DNA of 64,000 bases, from the NCBI GenBank assembly GCA_002102225.1, contig LQPB01000058.1:62001-126000 (forward strand). The letters are read 5' to 3'. Below are positions 8,817 to 17,680 of this stretch, in pieces. Position 1 is the first letter of the stretch, and each line of letters opens with the position of its first letter. Under the pieces are notes generated by a model. That model was not told the DNA's origin. It searched no databases and worked only from the letters and a program-made list of their open reading frames with translations. The stretch is from Mycobacterium interjectum (GTDB lineage Bacteria; Actinomycetota; Actinomycetes; Mycobacteriales; Mycobacteriaceae). A program made the position numbers and the translations under genes.

Positions 8817-10391
8817 ATGGGGACTGAGACAACATCAACCGGACGCGTCGCAGGGCTGCAGACACGGCGCGGCGATGGAAGTATCGCAAGAGTGGCCACC
8901 AAGAAACCGCAAACGATCTCGTACCCGGCACCGGAGAAACGCCCGCGCCGCCACGAAGCCGAAGCAATCGATCCCCACGTCATCGTCCTCTTCGGGGCGA
9001 CGGGGGACCTGGCCAAACGCAAGCTGATCCCCGGCCTGGCCTACCTGGACCAGTCCGATCTCGCCCCCGACATCCAGATCATCGCGACGTCGCTCGAAGA
9101 CCTCAGCGACGACGAATTTCGCGAGATCGCCAAGAACGCGATCGATTCGTTCGGCACGCACAAGCTGAACGACGAACAGTGGGCCAACTTCGCGAAGATC
9201 ATCACCTACGTCCCACAGTCCGCGGGGCCCGAAGCGCTCGCCGCCGCCGTCGCCGAGGCCGAGAACAATCTGGGGCCCAACGTGTGCCGACTGCACTACC
9301 TGTCGGTCCCCCCGAAGGCCGCGCGCGCCGTCATCACCATGCTGCGCGACGCCAAGCTCGTCGAGCGCTCGCGGGTGGTCATGGAGAAACCGTTCGGCAC
9401 CGATCTGGCCAGCGCGGTGGCGCTCAACGACTTCGTGCACGAAACGTTCGAGGAATCCCAGATTTTCCGCATCGACCACTTCTTGGGCAAAGAGGCCGCC
9501 CAGAACATCCTGGCGTTCCGCTTCGCCAACGGGCTGTTCGAGCCGATCTGGAACCGCAACTTCATCGACCACATCCAGATCGACATCCCCGAGGCCCTGG
9601 GGCTGGATCAGCGGGCGGACTTCTACGAAGAGACCGGCGCCTACAAGGACATGGTCGTCACGCACCTGTTCCAGGTCATGGCCTTCGTGGTGATGGAGCC
9701 CCCGACCGCACTCGAGCCGTTCGCCATCAGCGAGGAAAAGAACAAGGTGTTCCGGTCGATGCTGCCGATCAAGCCGTCCAACGTGGTGCGCGGCCAGTAC
9801 AGCGGGTACCGCGACGAGAAGGGGGTGGCCAAGGACTCCGACACCGAGACGTTCATCGCGCTGAAGGTCGGCATCGACAACTGGCGCTGGGCCGGCGTGC
9901 CGATCTATCTGCGCACCGGCAAGAAGATGGCCGAGGGCATCCGCATCATCTCGATCGCCTTCAAAGAGGCTCCGCGAACCATGTTTCCGCCCGGATCGGG
10001 CGTTGGAACCCAAGGCCCCGACCACCTCACGTTCGACCTCGCCGACAACTCGAAGGTGTCGCTGTCGTTCTACGGCAAGCGCCCGGGACCCGGCATGAAG
10101 CTCGACAAGTTGTCCATGCAGTTCTCCTCGCAGGAGATCGACACCGTCGCCGATGTGCTGGAGGCCTACGAACGGCTCATCCTCGATGCGATGCGCGGCG
10201 ACCACACGCTGTTCAACACCGCGGAGGGCATCGAATCATTGTGGGAGCGTTCGGAAGATCTGCTCAACGATCCTCCCGCCGCCAAGATGTATCAGCCCGG
10301 CACGTGGGGCCCCAACGCGATTCATCAGCTGATCGCGCCCAACGCCTGGCGGCTGCCGTTCGAGCGGGAGTGGCGCGAGAAGAAGGATTAG
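8817..10391 (+). CDS. zwf: Glucose-6-phosphate dehydrogenase
   Basis: A full-length G6PD (524 residues from this start). The nucleotide-binding motif GATGDLAKRK lies at about residues 60-69 and the diagnostic catalytic stretch RIDHFLGKE near 218-226, including the base His and substrate-binding Lys. The C-terminal domain ends with PYxFE-like WRLPFEREW. It oxidises glucose-6-phosphate to 6-phosphogluconolactone, feeding the oxidative pentose phosphate path and NADPH or reduced F420 pools. A GTG at 8892 (VATKKPQ...) is a plausible alternative start, since the first 25 residues look unlike the family. No gnd or opcA neighbour is present. It overlaps the convergent esterase gene by four bases. 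Confidence 0.95.
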   Translation: MGTETTSTGRVAGLQTRRGDGSIARVATKKPQTISYPAPEKRPRRHEAEAIDPHVIVLFGATGDLAKRKLIPGLAYLDQSDLAPDIQIIATSLEDLSDDEFREIAKNAIDSFGTHKLNDEQWANFAKIITYVPQSAGPEALAAAVAEAENNLGPNVCRLHYLSVPPKAARAVITMLRDAKLVERSRVVMEKPFGTDLASAVALNDFVHETFEESQIFRIDHFLGKEAAQNILAFRFANGLFEPIWNRNFIDHIQIDIPEALGLDQRADFYEETGAYKDMVVTHLFQVMAFVVMEPPTALEPFAISEEKNKVFRSMLPIKPSNVVRGQYSGYRDEKGVAKDSDTETFIALKVGIDNWRWAGVPIYLRTGKKMAEGIRIISIAFKEAPRTMFPPGSGVGTQGPDHLTFDLADNSKVSLSFYGKRPGPGMKLDKLSMQFSSQEIDTVADVLEAYERLILDAMRGDHTLFNTAEGIESLWERSEDLLNDPPAAKMYQPGTWGPNAIHQLIAPNAWRLPFEREWREKKD

Positions 10392-11629
10392 CCGGTGGGC
10401 TCCGCCGGCCCGGGCGACTGACCCAGCCACTCGCGCAATTTCGCATAGATCTCGGCGTGATTGAGCAGGTCGAAGTGGTGCAGGCCGGTAAGCGTGAGCC
10501 CGTGGTCCGGATCGAACGGAATCCGGCGCGACCTGCCCTTCCCGGAAGCGCTGTGGGGGCGCACCAGGCGGTCGCCGAGCACGGCCCCGAGCGGCCCCGG
10601 GCCCGCGCTCGTCGCCACGAAGTGGTAGACGGCATGGGGCAGGAACGGCACCTCGTTGCAGCGGTCGCGCAGGAACTCGTCGGGGTCGCACTCGCTCCAG
10701 TCCTCGTCGATCAGCGCTCCGTACCGCAGATCCTTCGTGCCCACGCTGCGGGCATTGAGGAACGAGGCCAGGCCTTCGGTTTCGGGCAGCCGGGCGAGCG
10801 CCCAGGATGCGGCGTGGACGCCCTTCTCCAGATCGGCTCCCAGGTGCGGGGAGCCGAGGCAGACGACGTGGCGAACGGAGCCGGGCCAGCGGTGTTGGTG
10901 CTGGGTTCCGTAGTGACACGCGCTGCGCGCCACCAGGCCGCCCATCGAATGACCGATCAGCGCGATCTCCTCGACCGGCACCGGCCACAGCGCCAGCAGC
11001 CGATCAATCAGGGCGGCAAGGGATTTCCCGTTGTCGGAGATGTGCAATCCCGTGTTGTAGCGCAGGTAAACGGGGGTGAAGCCCAACTCGTCGCGCAGGC
11101 GGGACCCGTAGGGGCTCATCTCCTCGCCGTCGCGCGGCCGTCGCCACCACGACCTTTCGGTCATGCACCAGCCGTGCACGAAAACCGCGATGCGCCCGGC
11201 GGGTTGGGGGAACGCGTCCGCGATGTCGGCGGCGTTCATCCCGACGGGTTTGCCGTGGCGGCGTACTTGCATCCTCAGGGCGAAGCCGTTGCCGCGGTTG
11301 GTCAGCTCATCGCCGTAGATCCCGTTGAGCGCGGCGATGAAACCGGCGACCCTGGGGTCCGATTCGACGGTCTCGTCGTCGTCGCTGCCGCGCGCCTCGG
11401 CGGCCAGTGCACCGGCCCCGCGCAGCGCGGCCCGAAGCGCGCGATCGACCGCGTGGTAGGTCGCCGCGGCGGTCGTGTTGTGGACGACCTCCACGGGTTT
11501 GGCCACCGGGCCGATCGAGCGGAAAACCCGCCGCGCGATGCCGCTGTGCGTGTCGCGCACCAGGCTGGTGAGCACCCGGGTGCCCTCGCCGGCGAGGTCG
11601 GAGAGTGATCGGATCTCCTGTCGCTGCAT
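10388..11629 (-). CDS. Alpha/beta-hydrolase, esterase/lipase-like
   Basis: A 413-residue protein with an N-terminal helical extension of about 140 residues and a C-terminal alpha/beta-hydrolase domain. The oxyanion HG is at 152-153 (VFVHGW) and the nucleophile elbow GHSMGG has Ser near 228. A late GLHHFDLLNH supplies a possible catalytic His. This layout resembles lipase-class-2/PGAP1-like hydrolases. The ATG at 11629 is preceded by GGGAGGAA with six-base spacing and is preferred to the GTG twelve codons upstream. No signal peptide is visible, so the protein is probably cytoplasmic. Substrate unknown. Confidence 0.82.
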   Translation of the reverse strand: MQRQEIRSLSDLAGEGTRVLTSLVRDTHSGIARRVFRSIGPVAKPVEVVHNTTAAATYHAVDRALRAALRGAGALAAEARGSDDDETVESDPRVAGFIAALNGIYGDELTNRGNGFALRMQVRRHGKPVGMNAADIADAFPQPAGRIAVFVHGWCMTERSWWRRPRDGEEMSPYGSRLRDELGFTPVYLRYNTGLHISDNGKSLAALIDRLLALWPVPVEEIALIGHSMGGLVARSACHYGTQHQHRWPGSVRHVVCLGSPHLGADLEKGVHAASWALARLPETEGLASFLNARSVGTKDLRYGALIDEDWSECDPDEFLRDRCNEVPFLPHAVYHFVATSAGPGPLGAVLGDRLVRPHSASGKGRSRRIPFDPDHGLTLTGLHHFDLLNHAEIYAKLREWLGQSPGPAEPTG

Positions 11630-11952
11630 GAGCTGTTCCTCCCTATTCCCACCCAGGGTTCCCACTCCGGGCCCGCCTTAGCCCGCGGCGAACGAAATCG
11701 TTGAGGGCCGGGCGATCGAAGCCTTCGACGACCGGGATAAAGCCGCCTTACAAACCGAGAAAGCTCATTTTCGGGAAATTGACGGCAATTGTTGACGCAA
11801 TCCAGTTTGTTACCGGCAGTGGCGCAACTCGGCGCCGGCTGACACGACCAATGAACAAACGCTAATTCGGCTCCCGATGGATCACCGGCTGTTACGATTT
11901 GCCGATCGCCAAATGTCTCGGCGTTCGCGACTATTCGGTGGAGGGTGGGGTT
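11630..11952. other. Intergenic region upstream of PE gene
   Basis: A 323-base divergent intergenic region, more AT-rich than its surroundings. Two TTGACG hexamers lie 13 bases apart (11779-11784 and 11792-11797); either could be a -35 element for the PE gene, but no convincing -10 follows at the right distance. No gene was recognised in it. Confidence 0.4.
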
Positions 11953-12732
11953 ATGTCGTTGCTGAGCATCGCACCGGACCTGGTGTCCGCGGCCAGCGGG
12001 AACTTAGCGAATCTGGGCGCCGCACTGCGCAGCGCGACCGCCGCGGCGGCTGGTCAGACGACCGCAATTGCGGCGCCCGGCGCCGATGAGGTATCGGCGG
12101 CGGTCACGGCCCTTTTCGGTATGCGTGGTCAAGAATTCCAGGCGCTCAGCGCCAAGGCCGCGACCTTTCACGACGAATTCGTGAACCTGTTGAATGGCGG
12201 GGCCGCGCAATATGTGAGCACCGAAGTCGCGAATGCACGGCAAACGGTGATGAACGCGGTGAATACGGCAAGTACCGGTGCGGCCGCGTTCAGCCCGGCT
12301 CAAACGTTTAGCCAGGGTTTCGGCCCGCTGCAGGTCGCGATAAGCGGGGACGCCTCGGGCGTGGTCGAATCCGTGATCCTGAACAGTCCGTTCGGCCAAG
12401 TCGGGTCGCTATCGCTGAGTGGGCTTCCGTTCGTTGGGCCCGGCGGCTCGGGCATCGGGTTGGCGGTGAACGGAACCGGGACCGTGAACACGCCGCTGGG
12501 CCCCCTGACATGGTTGTCGGCGACCGGGAGCGAGTACGCCGGTCCCAGCGGCTTCGGGGCAACCATAGGCGGGCTCACGCCGGTCGGCTACCAGGCAATT
12601 TCCGTGACCGGAAACGCGATGGGCCAGATCACCGGCGGGTCGTTTACCACCTTCGGTTTGGAGTTCTTCTTCCAGGGAAGCCAGTTCGGCGTCATCCCGC
12701 AGTTCGCGAACCTGCCGCCCCTGCTTTTCTAG
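11953..12732 (+). CDS. PE-family protein
   Basis: A 259-residue protein with an N-terminal PE domain (about residues 1-92): MSLLSIAPDLVSAAS followed by the two-helix hairpin and FHDEFVNLL, though the hallmark Pro-Glu pair is Pro-Asp here. The C-terminal 150 residues are glycine- and serine-rich beta-type sequence without PGRS tandem repeats. PE proteins pair with PPE partners and are exported by ESX systems; no PPE gene is adjacent. The ATG at 11953 follows GGAGGGTGGGG, a strong ribosome-binding site, and is preferred to the upstream start at 11899. Confidence 0.88.
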   Translation: MSLLSIAPDLVSAASGNLANLGAALRSATAAAAGQTTAIAAPGADEVSAAVTALFGMRGQEFQALSAKAATFHDEFVNLLNGGAAQYVSTEVANARQTVMNAVNTASTGAAAFSPAQTFSQGFGPLQVAISGDASGVVESVILNSPFGQVGSLSLSGLPFVGPGGSGIGLAVNGTGTVNTPLGPLTWLSATGSEYAGPSGFGATIGGLTPVGYQAISVTGNAMGQITGGSFTTFGLEFFFQGSQFGVIPQFANLPPLLF

Positions 12733-12789
12733 CGGGGCGCCGGCCTTCCGGGTTCGGCCACGCCGATCGGCACCGCCTACCCTTGCCAC

Positions 12790-13689
12790 GTGGATTTCGA
12801 ACATCACGGGGCGCCGGCGCTGCGCCCGCGCCGATCGGCCCTTTACCTGCCCGGCAACAACTCCCGCGCGCTGGAGAAGGGCAAGACCCTGCCGGCGGAC
12901 GTGTTGATCTTCGACCTCGAGGATGCCGTCGGACCCGATGCCAAGGCCGAATCGCGGACCAGGGTGTGCGACGCGGTCTCGTCGCAGAGCTACCGGCCTC
13001 GCGAGGTCGTGGTGCGCATCAACGGCCTCGACACCGACTGGCACGACGACGATTTGGCGGCCGTGGCCTCCTCTGTCGCCGACGGGGTGCTGGTGCCCAA
13101 GGTCGAGACGGGCGAACAGGTCCAAGCGTTGGTCGCGGCGCTCGACAAGCTCGGTGCGCCGGCGTCGCTGCGGCTGTGGGTGATGATCGAGACGCCCCGC
13201 GCCTTCCTGAGGGCGGAGGAGATCGCATCGGCCAGCGATCGCCTGGCCGCGTTCGTGGTGGGCACCAACGATCTGGTGAACGACCTGCACGCGCTGCACG
13301 TCCCCGGACGCGCGCCGGCGCTGACGGCGTTGTCGCTGGCGGTGCTGGGCGCGAGGGCGGCCGGAAAGGCCGTGCTGGACGGTGTTTTCAACGACATCAG
13401 CGACGAAGACGGCTTCCGTGCCGAGGCCCGGCAAGGTCGCGAGATGGGGTTCGACGGCAAGACCCTCATCCACCCGTCCCAAATCGCCCCGGCCAACGAC
13501 CAGTTCGGGCCGTCCCACACAGAGCTGGTGGACGCCCGCAAGATCGTCTCGGCCTACGATCAGGCCCGGGCGGCGGGAAATAGCGTCATCACGGTCGATG
13601 GCCGGATGGTCGAGAGCTTGCACGTGCGCGACGCCCAGCGGATCCTTGCGCTCGCCGAGCTCATCTCAGAGCGCGAATCCGCTTCCTAG
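12790..13689 (+). CDS. CitE-like beta-hydroxyacyl-CoA lyase (HpcH/HpaI family)
   Basis: A 299-residue TIM-barrel enzyme of the citrate lyase beta-subunit-like (CitE/MCL/CLYBL) group. Visible signatures are the start RSALYLPGNN, the FDLEDAV segment with acidic metal ligand near residue 44, a second Glu in WVMIETPRAF near 137, and a conserved GFDGKTLIHPSQI late in the chain. Stand-alone CitE proteins act on malyl-CoA or citramalyl-CoA-like substrates using magnesium. The start is GTG at 12790. It is convergent with the cNMP-binding protein gene, overlapping by four bases. Exact substrate cannot be deduced. Confidence 0.87.
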   Translation: MDFEHHGAPALRPRRSALYLPGNNSRALEKGKTLPADVLIFDLEDAVGPDAKAESRTRVCDAVSSQSYRPREVVVRINGLDTDWHDDDLAAVASSVADGVLVPKVETGEQVQALVAALDKLGAPASLRLWVMIETPRAFLRAEEIASASDRLAAFVVGTNDLVNDLHALHVPGRAPALTALSLAVLGARAAGKAVLDGVFNDISDEDGFRAEARQGREMGFDGKTLIHPSQIAPANDQFGPSHTELVDARKIVSAYDQARAAGNSVITVDGRMVESLHVRDAQRILALAELISERESAS

Positions 13690-14261
13690 CGCGCCGCGAT
13701 CCACTGGGTGAGCGCATCCTCGAGCGCCGCCGTGACACTCACGCCGGCGCCGACGGCGGCCTCCTCGAACCGTTCCACCAAGTCCGCCGGGACCGAGGCG
13801 TTTACCTTGCAGCGGTCTGGTTTTGCCTTCCCCTGCGCGCGGACCACCGGCTCGTGCCGAGCGACGGTCGCGTCCATCGTCTCGCGCAGGGCGGGCACCT
13901 CCTCGATCAGGCGGGCGAGCTCGTCGCGTTCGATGCGCAGCACCTCCGACGGCCCGGTCGTCGTCACCGTCGCGGAACGCAGTTGCCCGCGGCGCAGCAC
14001 GGATTCGCCGATCACCTCGCCCGGGCCCAACACCGCAATGCGGTCCTGGCCGACGTACACCCCGGCCTCGCCGCTGAGCATGATGAAGCAGGCATCCGAG
14101 GGAGTCTGCTCCAGAATCAGCGGCCACGGCTTGGACCGCGCGATGCGGTGTGCCGCCTCGACGAGACGCCGCAAATCTCCATCCGAGAATTTGTCGAACG
14201 CGTTGAATTCGCGTAGCCGGCGGACGTCTTCTTCCTGGTGTCCTTCCGCATCTACTTTCAT
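13686..14261 (-). CDS. Cyclic nucleotide-binding protein with C-terminal ribbon-helix-helix-like segment
   Basis: A 191-residue protein. Residues about 15-130 are a Crp-type cyclic nucleotide-binding domain: FIMLSGEAGVYVG, then GPGEVIGES...RSATV, a phosphate-binding cassette retaining the Gly-Glu pair and the Arg expected to contact the cyclic phosphate. Instead of the Crp winged helix, the C-terminal 45 residues (KVNASVPADLVERFEEAA..AGVSVTAALEDAL) look like a CopG/Arc-type ribbon-helix-helix. This would be a cAMP- or cGMP-responsive DNA-binding protein of unusual build, or a cNMP-controlled antitoxin-like protein with no toxin gene next to it. Both readings are inference; the binding domain itself is clear. 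Confidence 0.82.
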   Translation of the reverse strand: MKVDAEGHQEEDVRRLREFNAFDKFSDGDLRRLVEAAHRIARSKPWPLILEQTPSDACFIMLSGEAGVYVGQDRIAVLGPGEVIGESVLRRGQLRSATVTTTGPSEVLRIERDELARLIEEVPALRETMDATVARHEPVVRAQGKAKPDRCKVNASVPADLVERFEEAAVGAGVSVTAALEDALTQWIAAR

Positions 14262-14425
14262 AGCGGGCTCCTCATGCGCGATGTAACCCGGACATCGAGG
14301 AGCCTAACGTGAATTTGCAGCGATGACCGGTAAAAGAATTTTTGGTGGCATGCGCCTGCCAGCCCGTCGGCTCCCACCACCCGGTAGGTTGAACGCGAAT
14401 CCGGACGACACCGAAGGGGGACACC

Positions 14426-15661
14426 GTGCGCCAAACCGCGGCCATGGCTGAGGCCGACCGCGCGTGGATGATCGACACTCTGCTCGCGCTGCTGCAGACC
14501 CCGAGCCCCGCGGGGCGAACGGACGCGGTGATGCAGCTGATCGGCGACATCTTCAACGGCTTTGGCGTGCCGTTCACCCTGACCCGCCGCGGCGCGCTGA
14601 CCGCCGAACTGCCGGGGGAGTCAGCGACCACCGACCGGGCGCTGGCGGTTCACGCTGACACCATCGGCTGCATGGTGCGCAGCCTGAAGGACAACGGCCG
14701 CCTCGAGCTGATTCCCGTCGGCACCTTCTCGGCCCGCTTCGCCACCGGCGCCCGGGTGCGGATCTTCAGCGACGACCCCGACGAGTTCATCACGGGCACC
14801 GTCCTGCCGCTGAAGTCCAGCGGGCACGCCTTCGGCGACGAGATCGACACCCAGCCCACCGACTGGAAGCACGTCGAGGTCCGCGTCGACCGCAAGGTGT
14901 CCTCGCGCGAGGATCTGATGCGCCTGGGCCTCAACGTCGGTGACTTCGTTGCGTTGATCGCCAGCCCCGAACTCACCGCCGACGGTTTCATCGTCTCCCG
15001 TCATCTCGATGGAAAGGCCGGCGTCGCAATCGCACTCGCGCTCGCCAAGAACATTTCGGAGAACAAGCTGGTGCTGCCGCACCGCACCACGATCATGATC
15101 ACCATCACCGAGGAGGTCGGTCACGGGGCCAGCCACGGCCTGCCCGCGGACGTCGCGGAGCTGGTCTCGGTGGACAACGCGGTGTGCGCGCCCGGTCAGC
15201 ACTCCGTCGAGGACGGTGTCACCATCCCGATGGCCGACATGCACGGCCCCTTCGACTACCACCTGACCCGCAAGCTGTGCCGGCTCGCCAAGGAACACGA
15301 CATCCCTTACGTGCGGGACGTGTTCCGCTACTACCGCTCCGACGCCGCCGCCGCGATCGAGGCGGGGGCGGAAACCCGGGCCGCGCTGGTCGGCTTCGGG
15401 GTCGACGGCAGCCACGGCTGGGAGCGCACCCACATCGACTCGCTGGAGGCGGCGTACAACCTGCTGCACTGCTGGCTGCAGACGCCGTTGACGTTCGCCA
15501 AATGGGACGCCAAGCCGTCGGGTAATCTTCGTGACTTCCCCTCGTCCAAGCAGCCCGCGCCGACCGAGCAGTGGGTGCCGCTGGCCCGTGGCGAGTACGC
15601 CGAGCCCGGCGACGCGTCCCCGGGCTCGCACTGGCCGCCGTCGGAGGGCCCCCAGGCCTGA
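14426..15661 (+). CDS. M42-family peptidase, osmoprotectant NAGGN-system type
   Basis: A 411-residue dinuclear-zinc aminopeptidase-like protein. Candidate metal ligands appear in order: His and Asp in AVHADTIG, Asp in SRHLDGKAG, Glu-Glu in TITEEVGHG, Asp in VSVDNAV, and His in DGSHGWERTH. The opening TPSPAG.TDAVMQLIG and the FTLTRRGALTAEL segment match the M42 peptidase subgroup found with N-acetylglutaminylglutamine amide (NAGGN) osmolyte genes. The ngg and asnO biosynthetic genes are not in this window, so the link to osmoprotection rests on family resemblance. GTG at 14426 follows AAGGGGG; an internal ATG at 14444 is an alternative. Confidence 0.87.
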   Translation: MRQTAAMAEADRAWMIDTLLALLQTPSPAGRTDAVMQLIGDIFNGFGVPFTLTRRGALTAELPGESATTDRALAVHADTIGCMVRSLKDNGRLELIPVGTFSARFATGARVRIFSDDPDEFITGTVLPLKSSGHAFGDEIDTQPTDWKHVEVRVDRKVSSREDLMRLGLNVGDFVALIASPELTADGFIVSRHLDGKAGVAIALALAKNISENKLVLPHRTTIMITITEEVGHGASHGLPADVAELVSVDNAVCAPGQHSVEDGVTIPMADMHGPFDYHLTRKLCRLAKEHDIPYVRDVFRYYRSDAAAAIEAGAETRAALVGFGVDGSHGWERTHIDSLEAAYNLLHCWLQTPLTFAKWDAKPSGNLRDFPSSKQPAPTEQWVPLARGEYAEPGDASPGSHWPPSEGPQA

Positions 15662-15793
15662 CGCGCGCGGCCGCCCTTGGCTAGACGGGGCGGGCGCGGC
15701 GCGGGCCTTTACCGACGCCACCGCGCCGGATAGTGTCGACCCAGCATTAAATCAATCGATTTATTTATCGGCGAGTATGACCGGGAGAGCGAC

Positions 15794-16243
15794 ATGCCAG
15801 AGGGCGTTGCCAGCAAAAGCGAAACCGAACAGCTGGTGCTCGACTTCATCCACGCGGCCTACGGCGAGCACATGAACATCGACGCGATGGCGGCGCTCAT
15901 GGCGGACGACTTCGCCTGGCAGCTGCACGTGCCGCTCTCACCCGTGGTCGTCGGACGCGACGCGGCCCGCGCCGAGCTGGAGAAGCACAACAGCCTCTCC
16001 ACCGGCATGATCGAGGGAAGCGAAATTCGCACGATCGTGTCGAACGGCGACACCGTGGTAGTCGAGCGCATCGACGTGAATGCGATGAATGGCGTCACCG
16101 TAAAGTTCTTCGTCACCGCCATTTTCGAGGTCCGCGACGGTGCGATCACGCACTGGCGTGAGTATTGGGACGCCAGCCACGTTGCGCGACAACTCGGGAT
16201 CGACCCGGCGCACATGTTCGATCCGCTGGCCGGCGACTCCTAG
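15794..16243 (+). CDS. Limonene-1,2-epoxide hydrolase-like / NTF2-fold protein
   Basis: A 149-residue protein of the limonene-epoxide hydrolase/SnoaL fold. The C-terminal strand pair ending ITHWREYWD is characteristic of LEH-type proteins, as in mycobacterial EphG; an acidic residue in the VVGRDAARAELEK region and the final Asp could serve the Asp-Arg-Asp catalytic triad. Likely role is hydrolysis of an epoxide or isomerisation of a small hydrophobic ketone. Its 3' end overlaps the convergent FAD oxidoreductase by four bases. Substrate unknown. Confidence 0.8.
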   Translation: MPEGVASKSETEQLVLDFIHAAYGEHMNIDAMAALMADDFAWQLHVPLSPVVVGRDAARAELEKHNSLSTGMIEGSEIRTIVSNGDTVVVERIDVNAMNGVTVKFFVTAIFEVRDGAITHWREYWDASHVARQLGIDPAHMFDPLAGDS

Positions 16244-17445
16244 CCGGCGTGTACGTCCGGGGTGCGAACATGCTCCGGGCGGAAGCCGCGACCGACGATG
16301 ATCGGCGGGAGAAACTGCAATGGACCGCGACCGACGAATTTGGGAAGGGGGATCGGGGACAGGTCACCGGTCAGGTTGGGTTCGACCGCCCGGTTCTGGA
16401 TAAAGACCTGACCGGCCTGGATGATTCGAGTCGGCAGCTCGCGGCGTTTCTGAACCTTGGCGAGGTCGGCATCGGTCAGCCGGTTTTCGCGCAGCGGTCC
16501 GCACAGGACATTCGCCGCGGCGACCGCATCGGCGACCGCGAGGTTGATGCCGACCCCTCCGGCCGGCGACATGGCGTGCGCGGCGTCGCCGATGCACAGC
16601 AGGCCTGTGCGCCACCACTTCTCGAGCCGGTCCACCCGCACGTCGAGGTAGCTGGTGTCGTCCCAGGAGTGCAGGTCGTTGACGTGCTCGCGCAACTCCG
16701 GCCGCGCGGAGACGAGACGCTCTTTGAACGCCTCCAGCGAACCCTCGCGCGGGTCGGTTCCCTTGGGCATGAGATGAGCGACCTGCCAGTAGTCACCCCG
16801 GTAGATCATCGCCATCAGCAGGCCCCGACGGAGGACCCCGAACAGCTCCTGGGGGTCGCCGGGACGCCATTTCAGCCGGAACCACAAGACGTCCATCGGG
16901 GAGTGCGCGGCGGCGATGGTCAGGCCCGCGGCGTCCCGCACGGCCGACTTGCGTCCATCGGCGCCGACCACCAGCTCGGCGCGCACCTCGAGGTCGGGCG
17001 TGCGTACGCCGGCGACGCGCTCGCGGTCGAAGATCAGGTCTTTGACTTCCGCGTTGCGGATCAGAGTGAATTCCGGGTAGGCGCTTGCCTTTTCGGCCAG
17101 GAAGTCGAGGAAGTCCCACTGCGGCATCAACGCGATGTAGGGCTGTCGAAAGCCCAGCCGTTTGAGCACGCTGAAGTTGCCGAAGGTGCGAAGTGAGCCG
17201 TCGGTGTCGAACGCGACACGCGTGATCTTGGTGTGGGGCAGGCGCAAGAACTCGTCAATGAACCCGAGCTCGTCCATGATCCGCAGCGTGGTCGGATGCA
17301 CCGTGTCGCCGCGGAAATCGCGCAGGAAGTCGTTGTGCTTCTCCAAGACGACAACCTGGACGCCGGCACGGGCGAGCAGAAGAGCATGGACGAGTCCGGC
17401 GGGACCGCCGCCGGCTACACAGACCTGGGTTCGCAGAACGGTCAT
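16240..17445 (-). CDS. FAD-dependent monooxygenase (UbiH/PHBH-like)
   Basis: A 401-residue class A flavoprotein. The dinucleotide motif VCVAGGGPAGL is at residues 8-18, the DG motif (VVGADGRKSAVRDAAG) lies mid-chain, and the FAD ribityl motif GLLCIGDAAHAMSPAGGVGINLA is near residue 285. The GDTVHPTTLRIMDELG segment resembles FAD-binding monooxygenases of mycobacteria such as the Rv1751 type. It lacks the thioredoxin-like C-terminal domain of the larger flavoprotein at 5207. Predicted to hydroxylate or epoxidise a hydrophobic substrate using NAD(P)H; pairing with the convergent epoxide-hydrolase-like gene is suggestive but not an operon. Confidence 0.88.
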   Translation of the reverse strand: MTVLRTQVCVAGGGPAGLVHALLLARAGVQVVVLEKHNDFLRDFRGDTVHPTTLRIMDELGFIDEFLRLPHTKITRVAFDTDGSLRTFGNFSVLKRLGFRQPYIALMPQWDFLDFLAEKASAYPEFTLIRNAEVKDLIFDRERVAGVRTPDLEVRAELVVGADGRKSAVRDAAGLTIAAAHSPMDVLWFRLKWRPGDPQELFGVLRRGLLMAMIYRGDYWQVAHLMPKGTDPREGSLEAFKERLVSARPELREHVNDLHSWDDTSYLDVRVDRLEKWWRTGLLCIGDAAHAMSPAGGVGINLAVADAVAAANVLCGPLRENRLTDADLAKVQKRRELPTRIIQAGQVFIQNRAVEPNLTGDLSPIPLPKFVGRGPLQFLPPIIVGRGFRPEHVRTPDVHAG

Positions 17446-17680
17446 GCGCTGACCCTACTCGCTCGACGGTGGTGAGCTGACCCGCCGCGGCGCGGCATTT
17501 CTAAGAACGATCGCGCTACGACGCGCCCCGCCGTCCCGCCCCATGTTTATCGCCGCGGAGCGGCTGTTTTTTCTGAAGCATGTTGTGGACAAGAGCTTTT
17601 CGCTGCATGCGAGCCGCGGTCCCGCCCCGTGGGAGTGCGTGCGGCGGTGCGCTTTAACGTTATTTAAGACCCTCTACCCG

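Noticed and set aside
8835..10205. 456-codon minus frame opposite zwf
   Set aside because: Antisense shadow caused by GC-rich third codon positions.
9179..11608. 809-codon plus-strand open frame across zwf and the esterase
   Set aside because: Shadow of the real genes; composition is Arg/Gly/Pro-rich with no domain, while zwf and the hydrolase in the other frames are clear.
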